Below, one piece after another: positions 1-6,513 of a stretch of 7,400 nt of DNA. The translations under genes were made by a program, and so were the position numbers. The stretch lies in NCBI GenBank assembly GCA_902772625.1, contig CACYBP010000022.1, positions 1 to 7,400 on the forward strand, in the 5' to 3' direction. The notes beneath the pieces were generated by a model, which saw only the letters and a program-made list of their open reading frames with translations, was not told the DNA's origin and ran no database searches. Each line of letters opens with the position of its first letter. The first letter of the stretch is position 1. Source of the DNA: Oscillospiraceae bacterium (GTDB lineage Bacteria > Bacillota > Clostridia > Oscillospirales > QAMX01).

Positions 1-57
1 AAAAGTATGATAGAATAAAGGCGCATCTAAATCTGACGAACGGAGGGACGACAGAAC

Positions 58-1743
58 GTGATCACTTTGAACCAAAACGTCGTGAAGGTCGAAACCTTCA
101 CCCAGACGGCCGTCTTTCGGGACGGCGTGCTGATTTCTCTTTCCGCAAAGGACGGCAGAAAGTTTATCGCGGGCGATGGAGCGGGCGAGGCGCTTTATAT
201 CGTTTACAGGAACGACGAATGCGTCCCGCTGAAAAACACCGGACACGGCGCGGTGAGCGCCAGAAAGCTCTCTCCTTACCGGGCGGAGTATTTCTTCGAG
301 GCCTGGGACGGCGACGGCGTTCTGACGATCCGGGAAGACCCTGAAAACGGGGACGTCATTCTGGAGCCGGAGGTCACCTCCGCGCGAAAGGGGATCGTGG
401 CAGCCCGGATACCCTTCACGGGGATCGATGAAAAACTGAATCTGATCGCGCCTTTCTATCAGGGCGTCGACCTCCGCCCGGACGACGAGCTTCTGAAAAA
501 CCGGAAATGGACCTGGCCGAAGGACTGGGAAGCCGGGTTCGCCCTTCTGATGGATCACGCCGACGGGCGAGGATTCTGGGTGAGGACCGAGGATACGCAT
601 TACCGCGCCAAATCCGTGGTGACCGGCCGGGGCGAAAGCGGAAGAGACGTCGCTTTTGACGCCGAGGCCTACGGCCCCATCGACGACAGCAGATCGGCCG
701 GGGGACTTGCGTGGCGGATCAACGTCTTCTCGGGCGGCTGGCATGCTCCGGCCGACCAATACAGAGCCTGGCTCTGGAAGGCGTACGGTCTTGAAAAAGA
801 AGAGCGGAGAAGAAAAGCCTGGATCGGCGACGTCCGGATGGCGGTCTCCTGGTGCCCCACCGACCGGGAGGTCCTGGACGAGCTTTCCCGGAAGGTCGAT
901 CCGCGGAAGATCCTTCTTCATCTTCCTCAATGGAGAAAATACAAATACGATCAGAATTACCCCGATTTCACCCCGAGCGAAGAATTCCGGGGGTTTTTGG
1001 AGTACGCCGCGGAGAAGGGCTTCCGGTGCATGCCCCACGCCAACAGCGTCGATATGGACCCTTCGATGCCGGAATACCGGTTCCTGCAGGATTTCAAGTA
1101 CCGTGAGCTTGAGACCGGCAGATTTCTCGGCTGGGGGTACGAAAACGGCAGAGTCCTCGGCGTCCCGTCCTCCAATATGGCCCTGGACAAAAACCGCGAA
1201 CGGAACGTCATGGTCAAGATCCATCCGGGCCTCGCCCTCTGGCGCTCGATCCTTTCAAAGCGCATCGACGACGCGCTGACCCTGCTTGACAGAAAGACAG
1301 ACGCTGTGTTCATCGACGTGACCCTGTGCTCGTGGAATCTGGATAACTGTCTCGTGGACAATACCACCTCCATGGAAGGCATGAAAAAGCTCATCGAGGA
1401 GATCGAAACGATCGGAGACGGTCTGGCGGTCGGGGGAGAGGGGCTCAACGAGATCACCATGCAGAACCTCAGCTTCGCGCAGGCGCATCTGTTCGACAGC
1501 CATCACGCGACCAGACCGGGTCTTGAGCGCTGCGGCGGGATCGATCTGAACGGCAGACTCTTTTCCGGGCTGGCAAGGACGATCGGCTATTCCAATCTGA
1601 ACGGAGCCACGGAGGAAGCCGTTCTTCGCGAGAGGATCCACGAGGAACACGGCGCGATCCCGACGATCACCGTGGGAAGCGCCGGGGAAATCGCCCGGCC
1701 GAACGCCGAATTCAGGAGGATCTTCGAGCTGGCAAACGCGTAA
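58..1743 (+). CDS. Putative glycoside-hydrolase-like protein, DUF6259-like
   Basis: A 561-residue protein starting at GTG 58, chosen because GGAGGG at 42-47 lies 10 bases upstream. It has no signal peptide or membrane segment, so it is probably cytoplasmic. Residues about 1-245 are beta-rich, as expected of the sandwich domain that precedes the barrel in many glycosidases. Residues about 260-555 look like a TIM barrel: strand-like segments include KILLHLPQW, CMPHANSVD (around 325) and VFIDVTLC (Asp420), then VGGEGLNE (Glu461 and Glu465). A strand-ending Asp followed by a strand-ending Glu is typical of retaining glycosidases, so Asp420 and Glu461 are candidate catalytic residues; this is inference. 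The overall pattern resembles the DUF6259 family, recognised from memory and not searched. The substrate is unknown. The gene stands alone on the visible DNA, although it could be the last gene of an operon entering from the left. TATGAT at 6-11 or TAGAAT at 11-16 could be a -10 box, but any -35 would lie outside the window. Confidence 0.72.
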   Translation: MITLNQNVVKVETFTQTAVFRDGVLISLSAKDGRKFIAGDGAGEALYIVYRNDECVPLKNTGHGAVSARKLSPYRAEYFFEAWDGDGVLTIREDPENGDVILEPEVTSARKGIVAARIPFTGIDEKLNLIAPFYQGVDLRPDDELLKNRKWTWPKDWEAGFALLMDHADGRGFWVRTEDTHYRAKSVVTGRGESGRDVAFDAEAYGPIDDSRSAGGLAWRINVFSGGWHAPADQYRAWLWKAYGLEKEERRRKAWIGDVRMAVSWCPTDREVLDELSRKVDPRKILLHLPQWRKYKYDQNYPDFTPSEEFRGFLEYAAEKGFRCMPHANSVDMDPSMPEYRFLQDFKYRELETGRFLGWGYENGRVLGVPSSNMALDKNRERNVMVKIHPGLALWRSILSKRIDDALTLLDRKTDAVFIDVTLCSWNLDNCLVDNTTSMEGMKKLIEEIETIGDGLAVGGEGLNEITMQNLSFAQAHLFDSHHATRPGLERCGGIDLNGRLFSGLARTIGYSNLNGATEEAVLRERIHEEHGAIPTITVGSAGEIARPNAEFRRIFELANA

Positions 1744-1795
1744 AGCCGTGAGACGCGCAGAAGGACCGGCCGGGAGATCTTTTCCCAAAAAGAAA

Positions 1796-1825
1796 GGCCG
1801 CGGGCAGCATGCCCGCGGCCTTTTT
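1796..1825 (+). terminator. Intrinsic terminator of the DUF6259-like gene
   Basis: A perfect 10-base stem, GGCCGCGGGC (1796-1805) with GCCCGCGGCC (1811-1820), encloses the 5-base loop AGCAT and is followed by five T. It begins 53 bases after the TAA stop at 1741-1743. An A-rich stretch just before the stem could allow weaker function on the opposite strand too. Confidence 0.93.
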
Positions 1826-1925
1826 CCGGAAGGATCGGATAAAAGCGCCGCCCGGAATGGGCTTCTCCGGAAAACGCCCGGAAATCCGGCAGGACAAGAA
1901 ATCGCGCCGGAGGGCGGGGAAAGGA

Positions 1926-1954
1926 TTGACTTTCTTCGGCGGCTGCAATATAAT
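1926..1954 (+). promoter_or_regulatory. Sigma-A type promoter with no obvious own gene
   Basis: TTGACT (1926-1931) and TATAAT (1949-1954) are separated by exactly 17 bases, which is close to consensus. Transcription would start near 1961 and run rightwards, antisense to the oxidoreductase stub and towards the hxlR start at 2275. No convincing reading frame begins nearby: the ATG at 1969 gives only about 55 arginine-rich codons and has no separate ribosome binding site. It may be the surviving promoter of a lost gene, or a distal promoter of the hxlR-transpeptidase pair. Confidence 0.62.
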
Positions 1955-1961
1955 ACTATAA

Positions 1962-1977
1962 GTTAGGAATGGCTAAC
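1962..1977. promoter_or_regulatory. Candidate operator palindrome at the orphan promoter
   Basis: GTTAG (1962-1966) and CTAAC (1973-1977) form an inverted repeat with a 6-base centre, lying at the predicted start site of the 1926-1954 promoter. The position suits a repressor. The TTAGG...CTAA flavour faintly recalls boxes of DtxR/IdeR-type metal repressors, but the arms are only 5 bases, so the assignment is a guess. Confidence 0.35.
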
Positions 1978-2005
1978 AGACGGCGCGCAGGCGACCGGGA
2001 GAGGC

Positions 2006-2027
2006 GGAGGATCCTCCTTTCTTTTTT
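2006..2027 (+). terminator. Weak hairpin plus T-rich tract
   Basis: The self-complementary GGAGGATCCTCC (2006-2017) can fold into a 4-base stem with a GATC loop. It is followed by TTTCTTTTTT (2018-2027). It lies about 45 bases after the predicted start of the orphan promoter, so it could attenuate that transcript. The stem is short for an intrinsic terminator, and it may have arisen by chance at the junction next to the oxidoreductase stub. Confidence 0.3.
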
Positions 2028-2195
2028 CGTACAGGAATTAGCGAAGGCCTCCTCCGTCACGATGCCGTCGGGCCGCGCGATCCCCTCCCAGGTGGTCGAG
2101 CGGACAAGTCGGTTCTTCAGGCTCAGATTGCCGAGTTGAACGGCTTCAAATACTTTTTTCACGGATATGACCTCTTTACAAATCTTCTGGAAGAT

Positions 2196-2223
2196 ATTAT
2201 AATAGATTACAACAGGAAAACAA
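2196..2223 (-). promoter_or_regulatory. Promoter of the oxidoreductase stub
   Basis: On the minus strand TTGTTT (2218-2223) and TATAAT (2196-2201) are 16 bases apart, about 35 bases upstream of the GTG at 2162. It lies in the 112-base divergent region shared with the HxlR gene, where the regulator would be expected to bind. It looks functional although its gene is truncated. Confidence 0.6.
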
Positions 2224-2274
2224 GAAGGCAGAATATTCTTTGTCACTACGGAAAATATAGTAATAGAGGCGGCT

Positions 2275-2622
2275 ATGAGCAGGAAGCCCTTACCCAGGGA
2301 CGAAAACATCTATGAAACCGAGTGCCCCATCCTGTACGCCATGGAGCTGATCGGGCAGAAATGGAAGCTGCCGATCCTCTGGTACATCGCGGACGCGGAG
2401 AATCAGACGCTCCGCTACCGGGAACTGGAACGCAAGGTGGTGGGCATCACGGCCACCATGCTGACCAAATGCCTGCGGGAGCTGGAACAGGACCGGTTCA
2501 TTACCCGTACCCAGTTTAGTACCATCCCGCCCACGGTGGAGTATTCCCTCGCCGAACGGGGCAGGACGCTGATCCCGGCGCTGGAGTCGGTCTATAAGTG
2601 GGCGGAGGATCAGATGCAGTAA
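2275..2622 (+). CDS. HxlR-family winged-helix transcriptional regulator
   Basis: A 115-residue DNA-binding protein of normal length for the HxlR (YodB/HypR/YtcD) family. The hallmark opening ECPILYAMELIGQKWKLPIL occupies residues 16-35, the helix-turn-helix with LRYRELERKVVGIT and MLTKCLRELE about 46-71, and the wing with IPPTVEYSLAERG about 84-96; a final helix would serve dimerisation. Cys17 is at the N-terminal position used for thiol-based sensing in YodB and HypR. Cys66 lies in the DNA-recognition region. Sensing of oxidants or electrophiles is therefore plausible but unproven. ATG 2275 is preceded by GAGG 5 bases upstream. It diverges from the oxidoreductase stub, its likely former target. 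The L,D-transpeptidase follows 63 bases later on the same strand with no terminator between, so the two may be co-transcribed. I could not find a clean -35/-10 pair immediately upstream. Confidence 0.93.
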   Translation: MSRKPLPRDENIYETECPILYAMELIGQKWKLPILWYIADAENQTLRYRELERKVVGITATMLTKCLRELEQDRFITRTQFSTIPPTVEYSLAERGRTLIPALESVYKWAEDQMQ

Positions 2623-2685
2623 AAAGACTTGAGTATGAAAATATTGTCTTTGAACCAACAATAACGTTTTTTATGGAGGCACATC

Positions 2686-3435
2686 ATGAACAAAACCGCA
2701 AAAGTAATCATCGCAATTCTGTGCGTTGTCTGCCTGACACTGGGCGGCCTGCTGGTCTGGACCCGGATCGACGCAGAAAAGCCCAAGACACCCGATACTT
2801 CTGAGTATAAGCTATACAAGAACATCATCTCCCAGGATGAAGTGGAGAAGACGCTCTTCGGGCAGCCCATCTCCACAGAACGTAACGGTGAATACCGTAT
2901 CGGCATCAAAACCGCCATCGATGGCGATTACCACGCAACCCTCACGGTTTATCAGGCCCAGAACGGAAAGTATGTCGAAGTGTTCTCCTGTGAGGCGCTG
3001 GTGGGCAAAAACGGCCCCGGGAAACAGTCTGAGGGCGACGTGAAGACTCCGCTGGGTACTTGGACCATCGGTGAGGCTTATGGCATCAAGGACGATCCGG
3101 GCTGCAGGGTTCCCTTCACCCGGATCACAGACGATATGTATTGGTGTGCCACTGGTTCCAACGGACTGAATTACAACACTCTTCTCTACAAGAGCGAGCA
3201 TCCCGACTGGGACTACTCTGAGGACGAGCATCTGATGGACTACCCCATCCGCTACGCCTATCTGCTGGATCTGGGCTACAATGCCGCCGGTGCCCCCTAC
3301 GCTGGCAACGCGATCTTCCTTCACTGCTGGAAGGAGCCGGATTATCCTACTGGCGGTTGTGTTGCAGTCTCTGAGGAGAATATGATCAAGATCCTCCAAA
3401 CCGTCACTCCGGGTACGGCCGTTACGATCTACTGA
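2686..3435 (+). CDS. Membrane-anchored L,D-transpeptidase family (YkuD-fold) protein
   Basis: A 249-residue protein. Residues about 5-26 form a single hydrophobic anchor after a short Lys-containing N-terminus, placing the rest outside the membrane. Residues about 70-248 match the L,D-transpeptidase catalytic domain, including VGKNGP and the segment KTPLGTWTIG typical of the family. The catalytic region is IFLHCW (His213), then YPTGGCVAVSEENM with nucleophile Cys225. Canonical enzymes have SxGCxR; here the Arg position holds Ala, giving GCVAVSE, a pattern nearer to the YafK/DpaA-like GCxAMTD branch. Family members form 3-3 peptidoglycan crosslinks or cut or attach proteins at meso-diaminopimelate; which of these applies is unknown. 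ATG 2686 has GGAGG six bases upstream. It follows the HxlR gene by 63 bases and is closed by a strong terminator. Confidence 0.9.
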   Translation: MNKTAKVIIAILCVVCLTLGGLLVWTRIDAEKPKTPDTSEYKLYKNIISQDEVEKTLFGQPISTERNGEYRIGIKTAIDGDYHATLTVYQAQNGKYVEVFSCEALVGKNGPGKQSEGDVKTPLGTWTIGEAYGIKDDPGCRVPFTRITDDMYWCATGSNGLNYNTLLYKSEHPDWDYSEDEHLMDYPIRYAYLLDLGYNAAGAPYAGNAIFLHCWKEPDYPTGGCVAVSEENMIKILQTVTPGTAVTIY

Positions 3436-3458
3436 ATGATATCAGAAGAGAGATAAGT

Positions 3459-3495
3459 GAGGTTTGCCCCCAAATGCAGGGCAAACCTCTTTTCT
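3459..3495 (+). terminator. Intrinsic terminator after the L,D-transpeptidase gene
   Basis: A perfect 11-base stem, GAGGTTTGCCC (3459-3469) with GGGCAAACCTC (3479-3489), has a 9-base loop and runs into TTTTCT. It starts 23 bases after the TGA stop, so the HxlR-transpeptidase transcript should end here. Confidence 0.93.
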
Positions 3496-3503
3496 GAACA
3501 GGC

Positions 3504-3647
3504 GGGGAGGTCATCACTGCATTTTGGTTAAGACCTCTTAAAACTAATTCTTGAGAAACGAAAAAAGGCGGCTTTCGGGAGAATACATCTCTCAAAAGCC
3601 GCCTGAAATAGTGGGGTCGGTAGTTCAAGTCCTCCGGGCAAAGAAAA
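3504..3647. repeat. Intergenic repeat, copy 1 (direct repeat of 7055-7199)
   Basis: This 144-base non-coding segment is repeated in the same orientation at 7055-7199, with a constant offset of 3551 until one extra G in copy 2. The core 3556-3616 is identical. Beyond it there are one indel and one T/C change up to 3647. The left 50 bases (3504-3555) are diverged, and the outer hairpin GAGGTC...GACCTC (3507-3512 with 3532-3537) keeps only 6 paired bases where copy 2 has 12. The inner hairpin (3566-3604) is unchanged. There is no transposase, no clear terminal inverted repeat and no evident target duplication. It resembles a dispersed intergenic repeat or a small non-autonomous element, in the gap between two convergent genes. 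Confidence 0.85.
3561..3604 (-). terminator. Hairpin in repeat copy 1, terminator-like on the minus strand
   Basis: AGGCGGCTTT (3566-3575) pairs with AAAGCCGCCT (3595-3604). After one mismatch GGGAGA pairs with TCTCTC (one G-T wobble) around the loop ATACA, giving about 16 paired bases. Read leftwards, the stem runs straight into six T (the A run 3561-3566, whose last base also closes the stem). It lies some 600 bases beyond the stop of the minus-strand lipoprotein gene, for which I see no nearer terminator, so it may be the actual end of that transcript. Confidence 0.7.
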
Positions 3648-4218
3648 GACAAGGCTTGTCAGCGTTACCAAAGGAACCAAAAAACTACCGCGTCTTTTCA
3701 AAAAGGGAGGACATTGTAAGGAGACAGTCCAAAGGTCCCCGGCTAAATGCGGTATGGGGCAACGATTGTACTCTGTTCAGGGTAAAGGGGATTTATGATT
3801 GGGTACTGTTTGCAAATGATTTTTTAAACGTAATAGTACTCTTCAATTGATGGCGTTTTAATGCGATCTAGCACTTCCTGCCTTTCTTACCATGAAAACA
3901 TATATAGATATCCGAGACAATCGGAGCATATAATATGATATTTTGATTCTGCCCTATCCGATCGGTTCCACCGGTATCACCTCACCTTCTCTCCCTAATT
4001 GTACCGCAAGAATGCGAACAAACCCTGTGGCATCCCACAGTATGTTTCCTGTTGTACGGCAGCCCGCCGTTTATCAGAAATAGCATGGCGGACAAAACAC
4101 ATCCCCCATACAATTCAAATAATCGGCAGAAGGATTACCGACTTGTGATCGTCGTTAGCCCGGGAGGGCTCTTTTGTAATGCACTCTCCCAGATTTTCTC
4201 CACTCTTCGCGGGACATT
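3648..4218. other. AT-rich intergenic region without a recognisable gene
   Basis: Between repeat copy 1 and the lipoprotein stop I find no supported gene. Short open frames here lack ribosome binding sites and family motifs. A small palindrome, GACAAG-G-CTTGTC (3648-3660), abuts the repeat edge. At 4157-4170 AGCCC/GGGCT forms a 5-base stem followed by CTTTT on the plus strand, a weak terminator-like hairpin with no plus-strand gene in front of it. The stretch looks like accumulated or decayed DNA between convergent genes. Confidence 0.6.
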
Positions 4219-6513
4219 TTACCCCTGCTCCGCGAGATAGATCGAAATGCGGTTTTGGATATACTCGGCGGCTTTTTCGGCGGTGATTTCCCCTTTGAAA
4301 TAGCGGGCGGCCTCCTCCTTTATCACTTTGAAAGGCTCGCTCTGACTTGAATACATAAAGTGATCCGCGCGGCCGATCGCGTCGTACGTCATCCGGATGG
4401 ACTGCTCCACGCTCCGGTAATAGTCGGACCCGTCGTTTTCCGCCCGGTTTTCCAGGATCTCGTCAAGCTCTTCCCGGTTGACGGAGAGCCAGGATATGCC
4501 GTCGGTGTTTTTTTGCCTTTTCATCTTCTCCAGGAAAAGGCCGGAAAACGCTTCTTCCGCGTTTTCTCTTCCGTCCGCCTTTTTGACCGCCGCCAGATAA
4601 TACGGCGCGAAGATCAGATAGCCGTCGTGGGAGGCGGAGGGAAGCGGCTGGCATTCCTCCAGCCCGTCCGCGGCGGATTGAAAAGCGTAAGGATCCGCGA
4701 TCTCCAACAACTCCAGCCCGCGCGCCTCCGTCTGGTTGGCGTCCGCCTCCGCTTCGTCCTTCGCGCAGCCGCCCGCATATTCCAGCGCCGCCAGGAAGCT
4801 TTCCCCGTCAAAGCCGCACGTGCGGTTTTCACAATCGATCCAATCGTCCATGGCGTCCCTGACAAGCAGATCGAAGATATGCGAATTGACGCTTTTTTTG
4901 CGGTTTTCCGGCCATTTTTCCGCGGCGGCCTTCAGGAACGCGGCAAGATCGTCCTTCGAGATCCCGCTTCCGGCGGGCGTCTGGAATCCGTAAAGCCGGT
5001 ATACCCGGGGCAGCATATAGATCCCGCCTCTGTACCGGGCCGCTTCCAGGATGCTTTCCGTCAGCTTCCCGCTCCCGAAAAGCGAAGGACAGTCCTCCTC
5101 CAGCGAACGGAGAAGACCTTTGTCGGCGTAGTTGCGGAGCAGGAGGATATCCGTGGATACCAGAAGATCCACCTCCTCCGAAAGGAGCGCAAGATTCAGC
5201 TTGCTTTGGTCAGGATAGGACTGCATTTTCAGGACCGTGTTCGTTCCGGAGCGGTTGAAGGTCTCGATCCTCTTTTCCAGATCGGGATCGAGCCACTCCG
5301 ATTCCAGATATCCTACGACGAGCGTGCGGACCGTCGGGACGAATTCCTCCTCAGAGGGCGTCAAAAGCACCAGCCGGTAATCTATGACCATCAGATACCG
5401 CCCGTCCGCAAGCGGACGGATCGCGCGCACGCTGCTCAGCTCGTTGTATCCGCACATCCCGATATCGGTGATCCTGACGCATTCCTTGCCGTCGGTGCGG
5501 TAAAGCTCGGTGCCGGACATGAACCAGATACAGGCGCCGTCGGTGGCGCACGTCCCGGTGGGGACCGCGTCGAGACTGACGGCGGCGGACAGATCCAGCT
5601 CTTCGGTCTCGGGAGTGACGGGCACGAGGATCCCGGTTTTGACGGACGGCGCCGAAATCGAGCCGCTTTGGGTCTCGCTCTTATGCATCACGGCGTAAAC
5701 CTGTCCGTCAATGACGCCCAGGCCGTGGATCTCGCTGACCGGGACGCCCTTCTTCGGCTGGGGCGGGGCGATCTGGCGCTCGTTGATATAGAGATACTTT
5801 CCGGCGTATCCCGTCAAATACGTCGTCGCGTATACCGTGCCGTCCTGGACCCAGTACTGGCAATCTCTGAGTCCCGGCGGATTGACAGCGTGCGGCCCTG
5901 TGGAGTCGTCTCCGATGGAATAGGTCCTTTTGTGCAGAGGATTGCCGTTTTCGTCCATATACCATCCCTCCTGCGTAATCGGAGGGAAGGACAGGAGCAA
6001 ATCCCCGTCCCGGTAAATATCGTATGAGGAGCCATTGAGCTCTTTCAGTTCGCACCACGGCTGGAAGTCGTAAACAGGACGCGCGGCATAGGTATAGACG
6101 CCGTCCGGGAACCGCATGATCAGGCGCGCGTATTCCACGCCGCTTTTTTCCCGCGTTCCGTCCTTCTCCTGAAAGTCGTCCGAATAGTGCCGGACCGTGC
6201 TTTCCACTATACCTGTGATCCCGCGAAATTCCGGAGAATGGTCCACAACCGTCCACTCTGTGCCGTCCTCGTCGGTCTCCTTCGTCCCGTCAGTGGCTTT
6301 TTCCGTTCCGATCAGAACGCAGAAGCCGCCCTCTTCCTCCTCAGCGTCCAGGACGTATTCCTCGTCGCTCAGAGAAAGATCGATCCTTTCGGCCTTGCAC
6401 GTCACGCTTTTCGGCGCGGCAGGGTCGGCTCTCCCGGACGCGCCGCAGGAGGCGAAAAACGTAAAGCCGAGCGAAAAAAGGCAGAGCCATGCCGCTGCTG
6501 ATTTCTTTTTCAT
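4219..6513 (-). CDS. Lipoprotein: N-terminal propeller-like half fused to extracellular solute-binding domain
   Basis: A 764-residue secreted lipoprotein. The start is ATG at 6513, not the longer frame to 6666: GGGGGA lies six bases upstream, and the protein then begins MKKKSAAAWLCLFSLGFTFFASC, a lipoprotein signal with lipobox Cys23. Residues about 24-390 are strand-rich and read like propeller blades, with recurring DGxVYA, ACIWFMSGTELYRTDG and DGRYLMVIDYRLVLLTP. From about 393 to the end is an ABC solute-binding fold of the family-1 type: TLVVGYLESEW, a partner helix with RIETFNR, EEVDLLVSTDILLLRNYADK, GGIYMLPRVY (about 495) and the closing helix pair EEAARYFKGEITAEKAAEYIQNRISIYL that ends many clostridial sugar-binding proteins. 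The two-part build is known in Clostridia; the ligand is unknown. No permease, ATPase or sensor kinase gene lies within the window, so it is an orphan here. Its own promoter and long leader lie upstream. Confidence 0.85.
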   Translation of the reverse strand: MKKKSAAAWLCLFSLGFTFFASCGASGRADPAAPKSVTCKAERIDLSLSDEEYVLDAEEEEGGFCVLIGTEKATDGTKETDEDGTEWTVVDHSPEFRGITGIVESTVRHYSDDFQEKDGTREKSGVEYARLIMRFPDGVYTYAARPVYDFQPWCELKELNGSSYDIYRDGDLLLSFPPITQEGWYMDENGNPLHKRTYSIGDDSTGPHAVNPPGLRDCQYWVQDGTVYATTYLTGYAGKYLYINERQIAPPQPKKGVPVSEIHGLGVIDGQVYAVMHKSETQSGSISAPSVKTGILVPVTPETEELDLSAAVSLDAVPTGTCATDGACIWFMSGTELYRTDGKECVRITDIGMCGYNELSSVRAIRPLADGRYLMVIDYRLVLLTPSEEEFVPTVRTLVVGYLESEWLDPDLEKRIETFNRSGTNTVLKMQSYPDQSKLNLALLSEEVDLLVSTDILLLRNYADKGLLRSLEEDCPSLFGSGKLTESILEAARYRGGIYMLPRVYRLYGFQTPAGSGISKDDLAAFLKAAAEKWPENRKKSVNSHIFDLLVRDAMDDWIDCENRTCGFDGESFLAALEYAGGCAKDEAEADANQTEARGLELLEIADPYAFQSAADGLEECQPLPSASHDGYLIFAPYYLAAVKKADGRENAEEAFSGLFLEKMKRQKNTDGISWLSVNREELDEILENRAENDGSDYYRSVEQSIRMTYDAIGRADHFMYSSQSEPFKVIKEEAARYFKGEITAEKAAEYIQNRISIYLAEQG

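Larger units (their letters stand above)
1956..2162 (-). pseudogene. NADH:flavin oxidoreductase (Old Yellow Enzyme family), N-terminal stub
   Basis: Reading leftwards from GTG at 2162 (ribosome binding site AGAGG about 9 bases upstream), the first 40 or so residues are a clear N-terminus of the Old Yellow Enzyme/NADH:flavin oxidoreductase family: KKVFEAVQLGNLSLKNRLVR, then STTWEGIA and DGIVTEEAF. In intact members this is the first beta-strand and FMN-side segment of a TIM barrel of roughly 350 residues or more, continuing into a helix and a LAKGGVG-like stretch. Here that continuation is missing. After about residue 41 (around position 2040) the frame becomes arginine-rich and unlike the family, and it stops at 1956 after 68 codons. 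About 90% of the gene is lost, so no active enzyme can be made. The start signals and promoter are still intact. The stub is divergent from the HxlR regulator, as redox enzymes controlled by such regulators often are. Confidence 0.8.

Noticed and set aside
957..1788. Minus-strand open frames across the DUF6259-like gene
   Set aside because: They are shadows of a GC-rich coding frame, without recognisable motifs or start signals.
1969..2138. A ~55-codon plus-strand frame (MANRRRAGDRERRR...) starting at the orphan promoter
   Set aside because: It has no separate ribosome binding site, and most of it is antisense to the conserved oxidoreductase N-terminus.
2243..2262. Possible HxlR operator (ACTA...TAGT) before the hxlR start
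   Set aside because: Arms of only 4 bases in AT-rich DNA are not distinguishable from chance.
3614..3641. A tRNA-like 3' end (GGTAGTTCAAGT followed by CCTCCGGGCA) in the repeat
   Set aside because: The would-be T-arm does not pair (GGTAG against CCTCC), and there is no acceptor partner, D arm or anticodon arm upstream, only the hairpin. Copy 2 changes the TTC to TCC.
3551..3850. A 99-codon plus-strand frame from repeat copy 1 into the gap
   Set aside because: It begins inside the non-coding repeat, lacks a ribosome binding site, and the reading frame is not kept in copy 2 after the single-base indel.
3842..3896. A minus-strand peptide ending LDRIKTPSIEEYYYV before a stop
   Set aside because: It looks protein-like, but fewer than 25 codons are open and nothing upstream extends it, so chance cannot be excluded.
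4360..6027. A 555-codon open frame on the plus strand inside the lipoprotein gene
   Set aside because: It mirrors the codon structure of the opposite strand, is rich in Arg and Val without family motifs, and lacks a ribosome binding site. The minus-strand protein has a clear lipobox and domain motifs.
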